This document shows, in pieces, positions 21,201 to 31,721 of a DNA stretch of 64,000 nt. The DNA comes from Jaminaea rosea. Taxonomy: Eukaryota; Basidiomycota; Exobasidiomycetes; Microstromatales. The stretch lies in contig NW_020289989.1 in the NCBI RefSeq assembly GCF_003144245.1, forward strand, positions 408,365-472,364, in the 5' to 3' direction. Below the pieces are notes generated by a model. The model had not been told where the DNA came from and ran no database searches. It saw nothing but the letters and a program-made list of their open reading frames with translations. The position numbers were made by a program, and so were the translations under genes. How positions within the stretch are numbered: the first letter of the stretch is position 1; each line of letters starts with the position of its first letter.

Positions 21201-23228
21201 CTCCTTCATCAGCTCGAGGGATACCACGTCCAGTCACTCGACATCGGCGCGTTGATGGGTGACAGTGCGCGCACACCCGAGGCGGCCGTCGTGCAGCTCT
21301 TTGTCGAGGCGAAGCGACACAAGCCCTCCGTGCTATTCATCCCGGGTCTAGTCCACTGGGCCCATTCCGTGTCAGACGCTGTGCGAGCTACCACGAAGGC
21401 TCTCCTCGACGAGCTCTCGCCCAGCGACCCGGTGCTGCTCCTCGCCGTAGCCGAAGCCCCCCTCTCGCAGCTGCCCGCAGACGTGGCCAAATGGTTTGGC
21501 TACCTGCGGGACAACAAGATCGAGGCTACGCTTCCCTCATCCTCGCAGCGCGAAGCCTTCTTCTCCGAGCTCCTCGCCAACGTCCGCAAGCCCCCCAGCG
21601 ACTTCCCCGACGCCCTTCCCCGTCGCAAACGCATCCTTGAAGAGCTACCACGCGCGCCTCCACGTCCTCCCCGCCAGTTGACGCAAGCCGAGCTCCAACA
21701 GCAAGCAGCAGAGGACCATCGCACCCTCGAGCAGCTCAAGTATCGCTTAGGCCCCATCCTGAACGAGCTGCGCAAGAAGTTCAAGAAGTTTACGCGTGAC
21801 CCCTGGGATGAGTATGAGCTGCAGTACCTTACGGATCAGCTGGGCTTCGATTACGTTAAGGAGAAGGGGAAGATCGTTGTGACGATTCGGTATGCCAAGG
21901 GGTTCAGGCCTAGGAGACGCTCGACTATTACCGAGGTGAACGGGCTGAGCGTCATCACGGGTAGTGGTGACGAGGTGGGCTCGCACCAGCCGGCGGAACA
22001 GCCACAGAGAGGACAGTCAGCACCTGCTGAGCAGCCAAGCGACGAGCCTGGCGCGGCAGACGTGTCGATGAGCGAGGGGGCAGTGCCAGCAGGGGCAGCC
22101 TCGCAGCCCATGCCGGGTAGCAATGGCGGCATGTCAAGCCTTGGCGCAGCGATGACTTTCGGAGCTCCGCCACCACCACCACCTCAAGCAACCGACGGCT
22201 CAGTGACCAACCTCGTTGCGGCCGAAGTCCCCGCCACCAACGGTGACGGAGCCAGCGGCGCCATGGCAGTCGCAGCCGCAGCCGCCGACCCCACCGCCGC
22301 CCCCAACGACACAGCCTCGACGGACGACGCGCTGTACGACACGCGGGCGATGACCATCTACACGATGAACCTAGAACGAATGCAGAAGCGCCTCTACTAC
22401 AATGGGTATCTCACCATCGCCGATTTCCTCACTGACCTGTCCAAGATAGTCTCCAATGCGGAGACGGCCGAGGAGGTCGATCAGGAAAGGATGGTCCGAG
22501 CGCACCAGATGAGGAACATGGCCAACATCATGCTCGACCAGTACATCGATGTGGCTTTCCGCGCCGAATGCGAGCGTATGGCTGTTAGGCAGCGGGCGAG
22601 AGAGGAGGAGAAGAGACGGGCCGACGAAGCGGCAAAGAGCTTGGCGGCTGCGGCTGCGGCTGGGGGTGTACCGCCGCCTAAGCCTACAGGGGAGAGGTTC
22701 AGTGCGAGGGTGCAGGGACAGGCCCCCGAGCATCAGACGCCCGTCGATGTCAGGGCTATAGAGCGCAATAAGCGCAGGCAGGAGAGTGTGGATGCAGAGG
22801 GGCAGGAAGCGAACAAGAAGGCGCGAAGCGGCAGTCGAGAGGGCGAGCGCGAGCAAGAGGAGCAGCAAGCCGTCCCGCTGCTCAACGGTAATGGCGCCAG
22901 CTCGCAGAGTCTTGACGGCTCTCAGCACGACCCTGCCGTCGCCGCCCACCCACACTCAGCACCAGCAGCGCACCCGCCCTTCATCTGCCCCCCCGCCCTC
23001 CTCTCCACCCTCTCCTCCACCCTCCTCTCCTCGTCTCAGCACTTCAACATCGACCAACTACTCCAACTACGCGCCGCCTCCTTCGACTTGGTCTGGCGGG
23101 AGCGGAGCCAGTGGGATCGCACGGCACTCATCCACCAGCTGATGGCAGTGGCGGAGCAGGTCAAGGAGGCGGTAGAGCTCGAGAGGAGGGATGACGAGGA
23201 GCGGGCACGCAGGGATGCGATGGTGTAG
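18255..23228 (+). CDS. YTA7: Chromatin AAA-ATPase with bromodomain (Yta7/ATAD2 family)
   Basis: Nuclear AAA-ATPase that handles histones and nucleosome density. Exons 18255-18363, 18432-18949 and 19179-23228 give 1,558 residues. The N-terminal 450 residues are acidic and disordered. The first AAA module has Walker A GPPGTGKT (about residue 565), Walker B IIFFDEIDG (about 627) and the GATNRPD sensor region. The second module is degenerate: GQPGMGQS (about 871) lacks the Walker A lysine, as expected for this family. A bromodomain-like region starts near residue 1057 but contains a long low-complexity insertion (about 1,120-1,260) and has SNAETAEE where canonical bromodomains have N-A-x-x-Y-N, so acetyl-lysine binding may be lost. 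It is convergent with RTP1 (89 bp between stops). Confidence 0.93.
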
Positions 23229-23317
23229 ACGGGCGGGAAAGCGGTGAGGAGACCGAGCAAAGCGATGCGATGTGATGCGATTCTGTAGAAAGGATCGATC
23301 CGCGTCGATCGACCGAA

Positions 23318-26300
23318 TCACGACCCAAGACCAAACTGTACGATCGCAATCTCCAGTCCCTCGCACTCCGTCCCCATCTCCTCAGCCTGATATCTCACCA
23401 GCGCATCCTCATCCGCGTCTTTGAGCCAGCTGGATACAACTTTCGCTCGTGGGATCAGTGTGGCGGGGAAAAGAAGGGCCGGCTTTTCCCTGGCCGGGTT
23501 CGTCTTTGTCTGACCGATATCGCTGCGCAAAGAGGGGAGTGTCCCGCCAGAGGGAAGTCGTAGACTCTTGAGTTCCGGCCCTTCCACCTTCCTCTCGTCG
23601 TGACGTGCCTCCGCACAGTCCTCGAGTTGATGTCGCGAACCCCTCACTAAGAGACACAACAGCAACATCGCTCCTCGACGGAGCTGCGGGTACGAGGTGT
23701 CAGTCGAAAACGCATCGTCCGCTCCCGGTGCCCAGCCTAGGCGACGCTTCTCCATCTCGGTATCCTTGTCCTCTGCTAGAGGATCAAGGCCCAGCGAGGC
23801 GGAATCCGGTATGGTCGACCTCTTCCCGCCTTCAACAGCAAGAAGATCCAACGCCGCCTCGCCCATCCTTTGAGACCAGGACGCCCCAGCCCCGCCCCTG
23901 GCGCAGAGGGCGAGGGGGAAAGCTTCGACACAGGTTCCGAGCAAGCTGAGCACAGAGGAGCGCAGCGTGGTAGGTTGACTTGCATCCCTGAGCGCGTCGA
24001 GGAGCGAGGGGAGGAACAAGGGGGAATACCTTGCCCCTGCCTCGCCTAGGGACTGGATGGTGTGCAGAAGCACTTCGCCCAACCGCAGCCGGACGGTCAC
24101 GCTTAGCTTTGTCTGCGAGGACGTCGGCGTGGGCGCGCACCCGTTGGAGGTCGAAGCCGGAGCGTCGATGTACATCCTTACAAGGGTTGTGAGACGAGAA
24201 TCGCCACGGAGCGCCACGTCCTTCAAGGCCTGGACGGCGTGGAGGTACAGGTAGGACTCGTCGTCGGCCAGTGCCTGGAGTAGCAGAGCGATCAAGTCCG
24301 TCTTGTCGAGCAGGCCTTCAATCGCACCTAATCGCGCTTGCCTCTCTTCATCCTCCTGGGCGAGCATCATCTTGTCCTTAGAACGTGACGCGGCTTGTAG
24401 TTCAGCGGCGAGCTCCTTGAGTAGGACGATCCCGTGTGCCCGTACGGGGATGATCGGGTCCTGCAAAGCCGAGAGGGCCTCTCTGTACTTCTCCTGTACC
24501 TCTCTGCGCGCTCGGCTCCCTATAGTCTCGATCCTCTCGGGCTCCTCCTTCTCCTTTTTCCCTACGCCTGCCTGCCGACGGGCGAGGAGGACCAGGCGAG
24601 CTTCCTTGATCACTTCGGATAGCTCAGCGTCAGCGTCCTCGAGGGAATCAATGGCGTCGAGATCGAAGCGTCGAGATGTGAGGGTACGGTCAATCAGACC
24701 GAGCAACGCATTACCTTGAGGCGTCAAGTCCGTGTGAGCTTCCAGTGTGCTCAGCAAGAGCTCAACAGCCATACGCGTAAGGCCAGGGTCGAGAGGTTCT
24801 TCGTCTTCTTCTTGACTCTCGTCTCCCCCTGCACCCTGTAGGTGTTCGTGTAACGACGTATTGGAAGAGTCGAGGGAGAGATTCCGCAATTCATGAAGAA
24901 TGCCCCTTGACGAGCCTTTCTCGTTGAGGGGCTTGATGAGGGGAATCGCCCCTCCGTCACCATGCTGCTGCTGCTGCTCCTCCTCCTCCTCTTCCTCACC
25001 AGCCTCACGCTGCTCTGCTGATCGCAGCTGCCTCGTCGGCGGGGCATCCCCGCCCAGACAGTAATGCGCAAATTGCAGTGCCTGCCTCATGTCATGCCTA
25101 ACCAAGTCCTCGCCGAACGTGTCCACTAAGCTGACTACTGCCTCGAGATACCAGAAGAGACGCTGTGGCGCTCCCGAGTGCACGCTCACGTCCACATCCT
25201 CCACGCCTCCATCTCTATGGTGGTTGTCGAGTCGTTGTAGTCGCTTGAGAGAGAGGAAGCGTTCCAGCAGTTCAGGGAGGAGGAGGGAGGCTATATCCCG
25301 TCGGTTGGACTGGGAGAGGAGGCGGGTGATCAGAGTCGGGGATATTGCCGAGGAGGAGGAATTGCTTGAGCTTCCTAGTGTCTGGTGGAGGATGCGCAGC
25401 TGAGCTTGCATCTGTGCATCGTCATCGTCGTCACCGACTCCTTCGCCTTTGAGGCCAGTGGATAAACCAGCGAGGAGATCGGGCGGGACTGTTTGGGCAG
25501 GTGTTGTAGGAGGGACACCCCAACGCAGTACCACTTCCTCCTCGTGGTCTACATCGAAGTAGGCTCTTGCTTTCTCCCCCTCCTCGTCACGCCGGTCTGC
25601 CCTCGGAGACAGCCGCCTTACAAAGCTTAGCGCCTCCTCTTCTCCTACTACCCGCATCCAAGTTGCGAGGAGTCGTTCAGCCTGCCCCGCCACTTCTTGT
25701 ACGCCGTCATTCCTCGCTTTGCCCTTGCCCTTGATCTCCGCGATGCCCCGCCTGGCCTTCTGCGGCAGCTCAGCGAGTAAGACAAGCCGATCAACGACGG
25801 GATTGAGCAGGTAAGCGGCCCATCCTGATCCTCCTGGCGGGGAGGAGAGGCTGAGGAGCTCCAGCGTATCGAGGGCGGCATGTATGTCCTTTCCCGCAGT
25901 GAGGATGATTGAATGGCCACCTAGAGAGGATAGGGGAGGACCTGAGCGAGCGATTGGCTCCCAGATGATCGAATGTAGCTGTTCGGTCAATAGGGAGGTC
26001 TCCTCTTCTTTCCCTTTCAGTTGGAACCTCGCAAGCACGTACGCCGCAGCACTTGCGTATCCGGGGTGTGTGGCGCCTCCCGCACTTCGTCCTCCTTCTC
26101 CACCAGTGACTAAAGGCAGCAGTGCAGCCAAGGCATGCTCTTTCAGGTATTTTAACCTCTCGAACCCCATAGGAGGCGTGAGGATCAGGTCGGCCAAAGT
26201 ATCCAGCGCCCTCCCGTCCAATGTAGCCCCGGCCCCATCCGTCTGTCCCACCACACCCGCGATGAGTGCCATGGCCCCGCCTGGCCGCAACAATTGGCCG

Positions 26301-27073
26301 GAGAGGAGTCGTCGTGCTGTAGAGCGGACGAAGGGCGGGATGGGGATGCTAGGTCCGTCGGATGAGGTGGGGCGGGATAGTTGAGCGCTAAGTAGCGGGA
26401 GGAGGAGGGAGGGTGGGAGTCCCTTCATCCAAGATGAGAGGAGAGTACTCGCTGACGTCGCAGCGGGCGTCTTAGTTTTGGGTCCAAATGTCAGGCGCAG
26501 CGCACTTCCCAGGATGTCTTGCCCCAGCGGAGTGGAGAGGATGCGATGCGGTACCACGCCGGAGAGGGATGTCGTGGGTTCCACTGCTAGGGAGAAGAGG
26601 CTTGCCAGACGAGCGGAAGCGGGACCGCATGCATGCTGCTGCTCCGAATGAGCGTGAGCGTCGTAGGTTAGAATGGCGGGGGCAAGGCCCCATTGCGAGG
26701 AGAGGGAGCAGAGCGTATCCAACGTCTTGCGATTTCGCGCACCTATGCTTGTGGTCGCTTCGTCCTCTTGAGCTAGGAGATAGCGCTGTAGCAGTGCGAG
26801 GCAAAGGAGAGCAGCTCGAGCTGTTGCTACATGCACGTCGTCGCGTTCATGATGACGAGATGGCAGGCTGATCCCCAACCTGCTCAGCTGTGCATCACAA
26901 GCTGCTAGGCGTTGGCTTAGCACCCGGTCCAGCGGTGAGCTTGTCGAAGATGAAGAGGGCGATCTAGCGGAGGGCTCCTGCTGCTGCTGCGGTCCCTCAA
27001 TCGCTGCTGCCTTGTCCGTGAGAGCCCTCGCAGCTCGCCATGCTATCTCCAATGGGGAAGCGGATGGCTCCAT
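23318..27073 (-). CDS. RTP1: Rtp1/TANGO6-like RNA polymerase II assembly factor
   Basis: HEAT-repeat protein involved in nuclear import and assembly of RNA polymerase II (known from yeast Rtp1). Single exon, 1,251 residues from the ATG at 27073; the frame is open nine codons further up but only from a TTG. The C-terminal half has the two Rtp1 domains: one around residues 860-1010 (DPIIPVRAHGIVLLKEL, LADDESYLYLHAVQALKDVA) and a second near 1,130-1,160 (RRGAMLLLCLLVRG). The N-terminal half is leucine-rich helical sequence with little similarity I can name. A short Gln-rich run (GEEEEEEEQQQQH) sits in the middle. It is divergent from the PTPA gene. Confidence 0.85.
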   Translation of the reverse strand: MEPSASPLEIAWRAARALTDKAAAIEGPQQQQEPSARSPSSSSTSSPLDRVLSQRLAACDAQLSRLGISLPSRHHERDDVHVATARAALLCLALLQRYLLAQEDEATTSIGARNRKTLDTLCSLSSQWGLAPAILTYDAHAHSEQQHACGPASARLASLFSLAVEPTTSLSGVVPHRILSTPLGQDILGSALRLTFGPKTKTPAATSASTLLSSWMKGLPPSLLLPLLSAQLSRPTSSDGPSIPIPPFVRSTARRLLSGQLLRPGGAMALIAGVVGQTDGAGATLDGRALDTLADLILTPPMGFERLKYLKEHALAALLPLVTGGEGGRSAGGATHPGYASAAAYVLARFQLKGKEEETSLLTEQLHSIIWEPIARSGPPLSSLGGHSIILTAGKDIHAALDTLELLSLSSPPGGSGWAAYLLNPVVDRLVLLAELPQKARRGIAEIKGKGKARNDGVQEVAGQAERLLATWMRVVGEEEALSFVRRLSPRADRRDEEGEKARAYFDVDHEEEVVLRWGVPPTTPAQTVPPDLLAGLSTGLKGEGVGDDDDDAQMQAQLRILHQTLGSSSNSSSSAISPTLITRLLSQSNRRDIASLLLPELLERFLSLKRLQRLDNHHRDGGVEDVDVSVHSGAPQRLFWYLEAVVSLVDTFGEDLVRHDMRQALQFAHYCLGGDAPPTRQLRSAEQREAGEEEEEEEQQQQHGDGGAIPLIKPLNEKGSSRGILHELRNLSLDSSNTSLHEHLQGAGGDESQEEDEEPLDPGLTRMAVELLLSTLEAHTDLTPQGNALLGLIDRTLTSRRFDLDAIDSLEDADAELSEVIKEARLVLLARRQAGVGKKEKEEPERIETIGSRARREVQEKYREALSALQDPIIPVRAHGIVLLKELAAELQAASRSKDKMMLAQEDEERQARLGAIEGLLDKTDLIALLLQALADDESYLYLHAVQALKDVALRGDSRLTTLVRMYIDAPASTSNGCAPTPTSSQTKLSVTVRLRLGEVLLHTIQSLGEAGARYSPLFLPSLLDALRDASQPTTLRSSVLSLLGTCVEAFPLALCARGGAGASWSQRMGEAALDLLAVEGGKRSTIPDSASLGLDPLAEDKDTEMEKRRLGWAPGADDAFSTDTSYPQLRRGAMLLLCLLVRGSRHQLEDCAEARHDERKVEGPELKSLRLPSGGTLPSLRSDIGQTKTNPAREKPALLFPATLIPRAKVVSSWLKDADEDALVRYQAEEMGTECEGLEIAIVQFGLGS

Positions 27074-27331
27074 CGAATTGGGCGCGAAGCTAGGAACCAA
27101 TCAACGTGCTGCTGCCGCTGCTGCACGTCTTAGCCCCGCGAGACGACGGACAGAGACGAGCGAGACATTTTTGGTCTGAGGCCGCCGTGGACTGCGTCTC
27201 GCGTGGCGTGGCGGAGTGGCCTTGGCGGGCGCTTTGACCACTCAAGTTGCTCTCGTCCACTGAGCGCTGAGCCAGGGCCCCACATCTTGCCTGCCTTCCT
27301 TTCCATCATCACGACCACCACCAACGCCACC
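27074..27331. promoter_or_regulatory. Bidirectional promoter, RTP1 / PTPA
   Basis: 258 bp between divergent start codons. A CTGCTGCCGCTGCTG run lies near 27110 and an ACGACCACCACC run precedes the PTPA ATG. No named binding site was recognised. Confidence 0.45.
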
Positions 27332-28696
27332 ATGATCGCTCAAGAATCTGCTCGCAACCTGCTGGCAGAGAAGCTCAAGGCACCGGGCCCCACTTCACCA
27401 CCGACTCAGGCCGCCCTTCCTGCACAGCAGCAAGCCCAACAAGGAACCCCCCAGCCCCCTCTCCCTCATTACGACCCTCCCGTCCCCCTCGCTTCCTCCT
27501 CCTCCTCAGCCCCCTCAGCCCACACCTTCATCGCCCCTCGAAAACGCATCATCTCCCCTCGTTCCCTCTCCCGTTTCCAGTCCTCACAGTCCTTCAGCGA
27601 CATAATGGGTCTGGTCATGGCACTCAACGAAGCAGTAAAGGGCAAGACGCTCACCGAGCAAGTCGACATAAGCGATGCAACGACTCAGATCCTCTCGATC
27701 CTCGACTCGGTCGAAGAGCTAGTCCACGAAACACCGCCAGTATCCAATGCAGCATCTCGTTTCGGCAATCCAGCCTTTCGCGATTTTGCTGATAAGCTCA
27801 GGGATCACAGTTCCGAGTGGCACCAGAGGATTACAGCCTTACCTACCGAAGCGGTGACGGAGGTGTCGGTGTACTTCAACGAGTCTTGGGGTAACAGGGA
27901 AAGAATAGATTACGGTAGTGGGATGGAACTCAACTTCCTCCTATGGCTACTATGCCTTATCCGTCTCTCCGTCCTCACCCTACCCGTCGACGGACCAGCA
28001 ATGGTTCTTCGCCTCTTCTGGCGATACATCGGTGTAATGCGTCTCATCCAATCCACCTACTGGCTCGAACCTGCAGGAAGTCACGGAGTTTGGGGTTTAG
28101 ACGACTATCATTTCCTTCCCTTCGTTTGGGGATCTTCCCAACTCTCCACGCATCGTCACCTCAGACCCAAATCGATTCACGATGCTGAGATCCTCGATGA
28201 GTTCAGTGGGGAGTACATGTACTTGGCGTGTATCCAGTTCATCAATGGGATCAAGACGGCCAGTCTACGCTGGCATAGCCCTATGTTGGATGATATCAGT
28301 GGGGTCAAAGGGGGGTGGGCAAAGGTCAACGAAGGGATGGGAAAGATGTATAGGGCTGAAGTGTTGAGCAAGTTGCCGATTGCGCAACACATCTATTTTG
28401 GGTCGCTGTTGCCTTTCCCTGAGGCGGGGCCCGGTGAAGAGGAGGAGGAGGAGGAGGACCACGAAGCTGCGGTGGATGCTCACGGGCATATTCACGCGGT
28501 ACCAGATGGAGAAGGGGGAGGGGGACAAGGCCAAGCAGCTGGGTGGGGGGACTGCTGTGGTATACCGATTCCGAGCGCATTTGGAGCTGCGCAGGCTGAG
28601 AGGGAGAAGAGGGAGAAGGAGGGGGGAGGAGGGAGTGGGTTGAGCGGGTTGGCCTTGCCCGGTAGCAAGGGGATTAGAAGGGTGCCATTCGACTAG
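27332..28696 (+). CDS. Phosphatase 2A activator / peptidyl-prolyl isomerase (PTPA, Rrd type)
   Basis: PTPA-family protein that activates PP2A-type phosphatases and has prolyl isomerase activity. Single exon, 454 residues. The PTPA fold begins near residue 70 and includes SWGNRERIDYGSGMELNFLL (about 186-205), the GVWGLDDYHFLPFVWGSSQL segment and the KTASLRWHSPMLDDISGVKG segment, all typical. The family motif usually read as GTGHE appears as GSGME, a variant that may mark one of the two fungal paralogues (Rrd1 or Rrd2). I cannot say which. The C-terminal 70 residues are acidic then Gly-rich and look disordered. Confidence 0.92.
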   Translation: MIAQESARNLLAEKLKAPGPTSPPTQAALPAQQQAQQGTPQPPLPHYDPPVPLASSSSSAPSAHTFIAPRKRIISPRSLSRFQSSQSFSDIMGLVMALNEAVKGKTLTEQVDISDATTQILSILDSVEELVHETPPVSNAASRFGNPAFRDFADKLRDHSSEWHQRITALPTEAVTEVSVYFNESWGNRERIDYGSGMELNFLLWLLCLIRLSVLTLPVDGPAMVLRLFWRYIGVMRLIQSTYWLEPAGSHGVWGLDDYHFLPFVWGSSQLSTHRHLRPKSIHDAEILDEFSGEYMYLACIQFINGIKTASLRWHSPMLDDISGVKGGWAKVNEGMGKMYRAEVLSKLPIAQHIYFGSLLPFPEAGPGEEEEEEEDHEAAVDAHGHIHAVPDGEGGGGQGQAAGWGDCCGIPIPSAFGAAQAEREKREKEGGGGSGLSGLALPGSKGIRRVPFD

Positions 28697-28729
28697 GCGT
28701 AGGGCGTAGGGCGTGGGGCGTGGGGCGTG
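28697..28729. repeat. Short tandem GGGCGTA/GGGGCGT repeat
   Basis: About four imperfect 7-base copies directly after the PTPA stop codon, seen by eye. It probably lies in the 3' UTR. Confidence 0.6.
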
Positions 28730-28816
28730 AATGTGGTCCGTGGGCCGTCAATGCGATAGAAGGAGAGAATACTTGATATCATTGCTGGCGTGTGAGAGTG
28801 CGGAGGAGTGACAGGA

Positions 28817-29471
28817 CTATGATGAGGCGCCTTCCGGTCCTTCTCCGCCGGGGATGAGCTGCGTTGCGTGTGCGAGACGAGGAAGACGGGATCAGTAGGT
28901 GTTCGGCAAAGGGCGAGCGGTTGAAGCTCGTCGTGGGCATCGCCGTATGCTCACCAGCGCAATATGGTTGCCGTTGAGGAGCGTCTCCTTCAGCTTGGTC
29001 GCCTTGCGTCCTTGCGGGGTCATCTCGCTGCACCAGGGGTAGCGATGTCATATCATGTCAGCCGCCGCGCTTCCCCCTCAAACCAATCCCATCGCTCCCT
29101 CGAAGAGCGCACTCACTATTCAGTCACATCCTTGAGCACCATATCTGTGCGCGTGCACGAGATACGCCCCATCGAGGTCAGTCTTGGCTCTCTCTCTCTC
29201 TCTTCTCTCGGTCCACCTGGAAATGCGCGCGCGCCTCCTACTCACTAACGAAATCATCGAACCCGACCAGAGTGCCCGTGAACTCCCGACTTGACGCCTT
29301 CATTACCACCCAGATGGGGGAGCCGATGCACCTGTCTACCAGTTCGAGGGGAAGGCTGCGTGCGAGGGGGAGGGCGGGCAGGGTGCGGGTGTCAAATCAA
29401 GGTCGCATGGTTGGCTGCGTAATTCGAGGATTCGATGCCAAGGGCTGAGGAGCTTACATCTGTGATGCCAT
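28817..29471 (-). CDS. LSM5: U6 snRNA-associated Sm-like protein LSm5
   Basis: Subunit of the LSm1-7/2-8 rings in mRNA decay and U6 snRNP. Five very short exons: 29458-29471, 29246-29355, 29117-29144, 28955-29027 and 28817-28858, giving 88 residues. The Sm fold is diagnostic: [19 protein letters not shown], then [20 protein letters not shown], then the [19 protein letters not shown] box. Exon 1 encodes only four and two-thirds codons; the residues MASQ precede the conserved ILPLEL, much as in S. pombe. All four introns are GT-AG and keep frame. Four introns in a 267-nt coding sequence is notable. Confidence 0.92.
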
Positions 29472-29982
29472 CCTTGTCCTTGACCTGGTCGTTGCAGTCG
29501 CTGTTGGATGATGCCTGTTGGGAAGAATGAGAGCCGCGGAAGCCAGGCCAGGCGAGACGAGATGAGACGGAAAGCCGCTCCGCTTCGCCCTCCAGTCCAA
29601 GGTCCACACAAGGCGTGGAGCGGTGAGAGGTCCGCCTGGGACGCGTGGGGGAGACGATTCCGTTCCGCTAAGCTGGGAGCGGGCGTCACGGTCATCATCA
29701 TGTGATGCTTAGTAGTCGCCAGATGATGAGGGAGCAAGACATGCAGAGCTTGTCGACGCCCACAGCACCAGCAGCAAGGAAAGCGGCTCTTCAAGGGTCT
29801 ATGGTTCGAATGGGTTGATCTTATGTGGGAGACTTTCGTTGCGAAAGTCTTGACGATGGAATTGAGTTGGAGCGCTCAGGCTTACGCCCCAAACTGTTGA
29901 ACAGACGTGCTATTGCCCGAGAGGTCACGGTGAAGCAGCATCTAAACTCATTGCATTGCTCACGGAGCCACCTCAACTACAC

Positions 29983-30309
29983 ATGCTTCCTTCTCCATTG
30001 ATCTGGGTTGCTTGCTTTGGTGCTTTGTTCACCGTGAACATTTTTTGCGATTGGTGCTCGACTGCTCAATCCCGTAGGAGCATTGCCGATTTAGTCCGCC
30101 TGCAGCAAATGAACGAAACCCGAATCACACACTCTCTCTTTGATCTGCAACCTCGCATTCCAGCGTGCCATGGTGAGGCACTTCTCAGTCTTAGCCGGGG
30201 CTGTTTGAGGCCTCGTGAGACCATTACCACCCTGACCTTTCAGGCCCGGAGGGCCTCAGCCCGCGATACCACGAGAGATCAGCAGCGGGCCAGAGCCAGG
30301 GCCACCTAG
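29983..30309 (+). CDS. Weak candidate small secreted protein
   Basis: Open frame of 108 residues from the ATG at 29983. The first 25 residues are hydrophobic (MLPSPLIWVACFGALFTVNI) and could be a signal peptide or anchor; the rest is basic and Ser/Arg-rich without recognised motifs. There is no intron signal or family resemblance. It could be a chance frame. Confidence 0.2.
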   Translation: MLPSPLIWVACFGALFTVNIFCDWCSTAQSRRSIADLVRLQQMNETRITHSLFDLQPRIPACHGEALLSLSRGCLRPRETITTLTFQARRASARDTTRDQQRARARAT

Positions 30310-30670
30310 TCACACAGATATGTGGTCTTCCACCCATCTTGGGCGACACCATCCCCATTCGGTGAAGCAGCGTCGCTCTCCTCACCACCACATCGCACGC
30401 TCGCCATGGTCACGCAGACGGCGTCGTCTCACGCCTCCGCTCGTCCTTCCCCAACCACGTGTTTTCCTGTTCGCCCCGCTTGTTCGCGCCCACGCCTTGG
30501 CCCGCGTCAGGGCTCTGCCTCTGCCTCTGCACGCTCGCCCGCCGCCCGTGTCTCTGTCTGGCTGGCCCAGCTCGCTCCTTTTGCTCCCGTCCATCTCTCG
30601 TCGGCCTCGCGCTCTCCCATCTCCTCCCACCCCATCCTCATCGTTTGCGGTCATTGCAGCGAGAATGTGA

Positions 30671-30808
30671 ATGGCGATCAGAGAGTACCATCACCTCGAA
30701 GTCGAGGGCGTGGCTCTAGTCACCACATCTGGCAGCGACGGTCTAGGCTTCTCAGTGGCTGCGTGGCTTGTCTGGGCCACTATCAAGGTCGGGCGGCGCT
30801 ACCACTAG
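30671..30808 (+). CDS. Small ORF with a hydrophobic segment, possibly frame-shifted
   Basis: 45 residues starting after a good acceptor (CATTGCAG ending near 30660). MAIREYHHLEVEGVALVTTS is followed by a hydrophobic stretch (GLGFSVAAWLVWATIKVG), suggesting a one-pass membrane protein. The TAG at 30806 is followed immediately, in another frame, by about 40 coding-like residues (GYAFVRAQDEVRAAEWLRRV). A one-base indel, a recoding event or an undetected splice could link them. Product not recognised. Confidence 0.3.
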   Translation: MAIREYHHLEVEGVALVTTSGSDGLGFSVAAWLVWATIKVGRRYH

Positions 30809-31721
30809 ATTGGGTTACGCTTTCGTACGGGCTCAGGATGAGGTGAGAGCTGCCGAATGGCTCAGACGAGTGAATAGGATGGCAGACGTGTATGAGCGGC
30901 TTAGCAGGAGGGCTGAGAGCTCTCACAGTGTCTCGCAGCATTGGTGCGGGCTCCCCTCCGAGCTCTCATCCTCGTCAACGCTGTCGCGTATATGCGTAAG
31001 TTGATCATCATTGTCGTGCTCTCTGTGCTGCGATGATGATCAGCCTATGAGAATTAGCGTGATAGAGCGCTTTTAGCTGGTCAAGTCGAGCGGTCTCATC
31101 GAGTCGCTCTACGCTCGATCATGGTCCCCATTGCATCCATCTCCTCGCTCATCGCGAATCTCGTCGTCATCAACTGTGCGTCCCTCTTGTCATCCCCTCT
31201 CTCTCTACTCTCCTTGTTGCCAATGCCATTGCCGTTGTCTCTTCTCAGTCTGGTCTCGGCGGCGAACCCGACTCGTGCATGTGTGTGGCTGGCCACGACT
31301 GACTCTCTCGGAGGCGATGTGGGCTGCTGGCTGGCTGGGCTGCTCTGCTCGCCGTCAGAGGCACAGGGAGGTGGGCGCGGGCGGCGACGGCGGCGGCGGC
31401 ACCAGACAGAGGTGACGACGAGCAGAAGACGACGACGACGACGACGGCGAGCAGCGGGCAGCGCGCATCGAGGCAAGCCCAGTCCTTTGATCGCTACCAC
31501 GCTCATCATCACGACAAATCGCTCTTGATAGCGCGCGCGCAAGTGTCGCTCGCGAGCTAGTCAAAAGTCGCTCGACGCTATCTTCATTCGCGTTCCGCGC
31601 ACATTACTCGACGGCGTTCACTCCTTCTCATCATCACCAATCTCGTCCCTCCCTCCTATCATCATCATCATCATCGGAGTAGCGCAGCGTTACTCGCACT
31701 ACGACAGGAGAGCATCAGGCA

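Larger units (their letters stand above)
29472..31721. other. 2.2 kb without a firmly supported gene
   Basis: Two weak candidates inside are listed separately. Remaining features: a perfect 9-bp inverted repeat (29830-29850), a strongly pyrimidine-rich strand at 30,400-30,660, and a GACGACGAC run near 31,425-31,450 that creates artificial Arg-rich frames. The final 150 bp is the CHD1 promoter and leader, with a short CAT repeat near 31,660. A minus-strand frame at 31,096-31,190 looks faintly coding but is cut by stops. Confidence 0.35.

Noticed and set aside
29795-29830. GGTTCGAAT resembling a tRNA B box
   Set aside because: No acceptor stem, A box or cloverleaf could be drawn around it.
31355-31564. 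Arg-rich frames around 31,400
   Set aside because: They come from a GAC trinucleotide run read in different frames.
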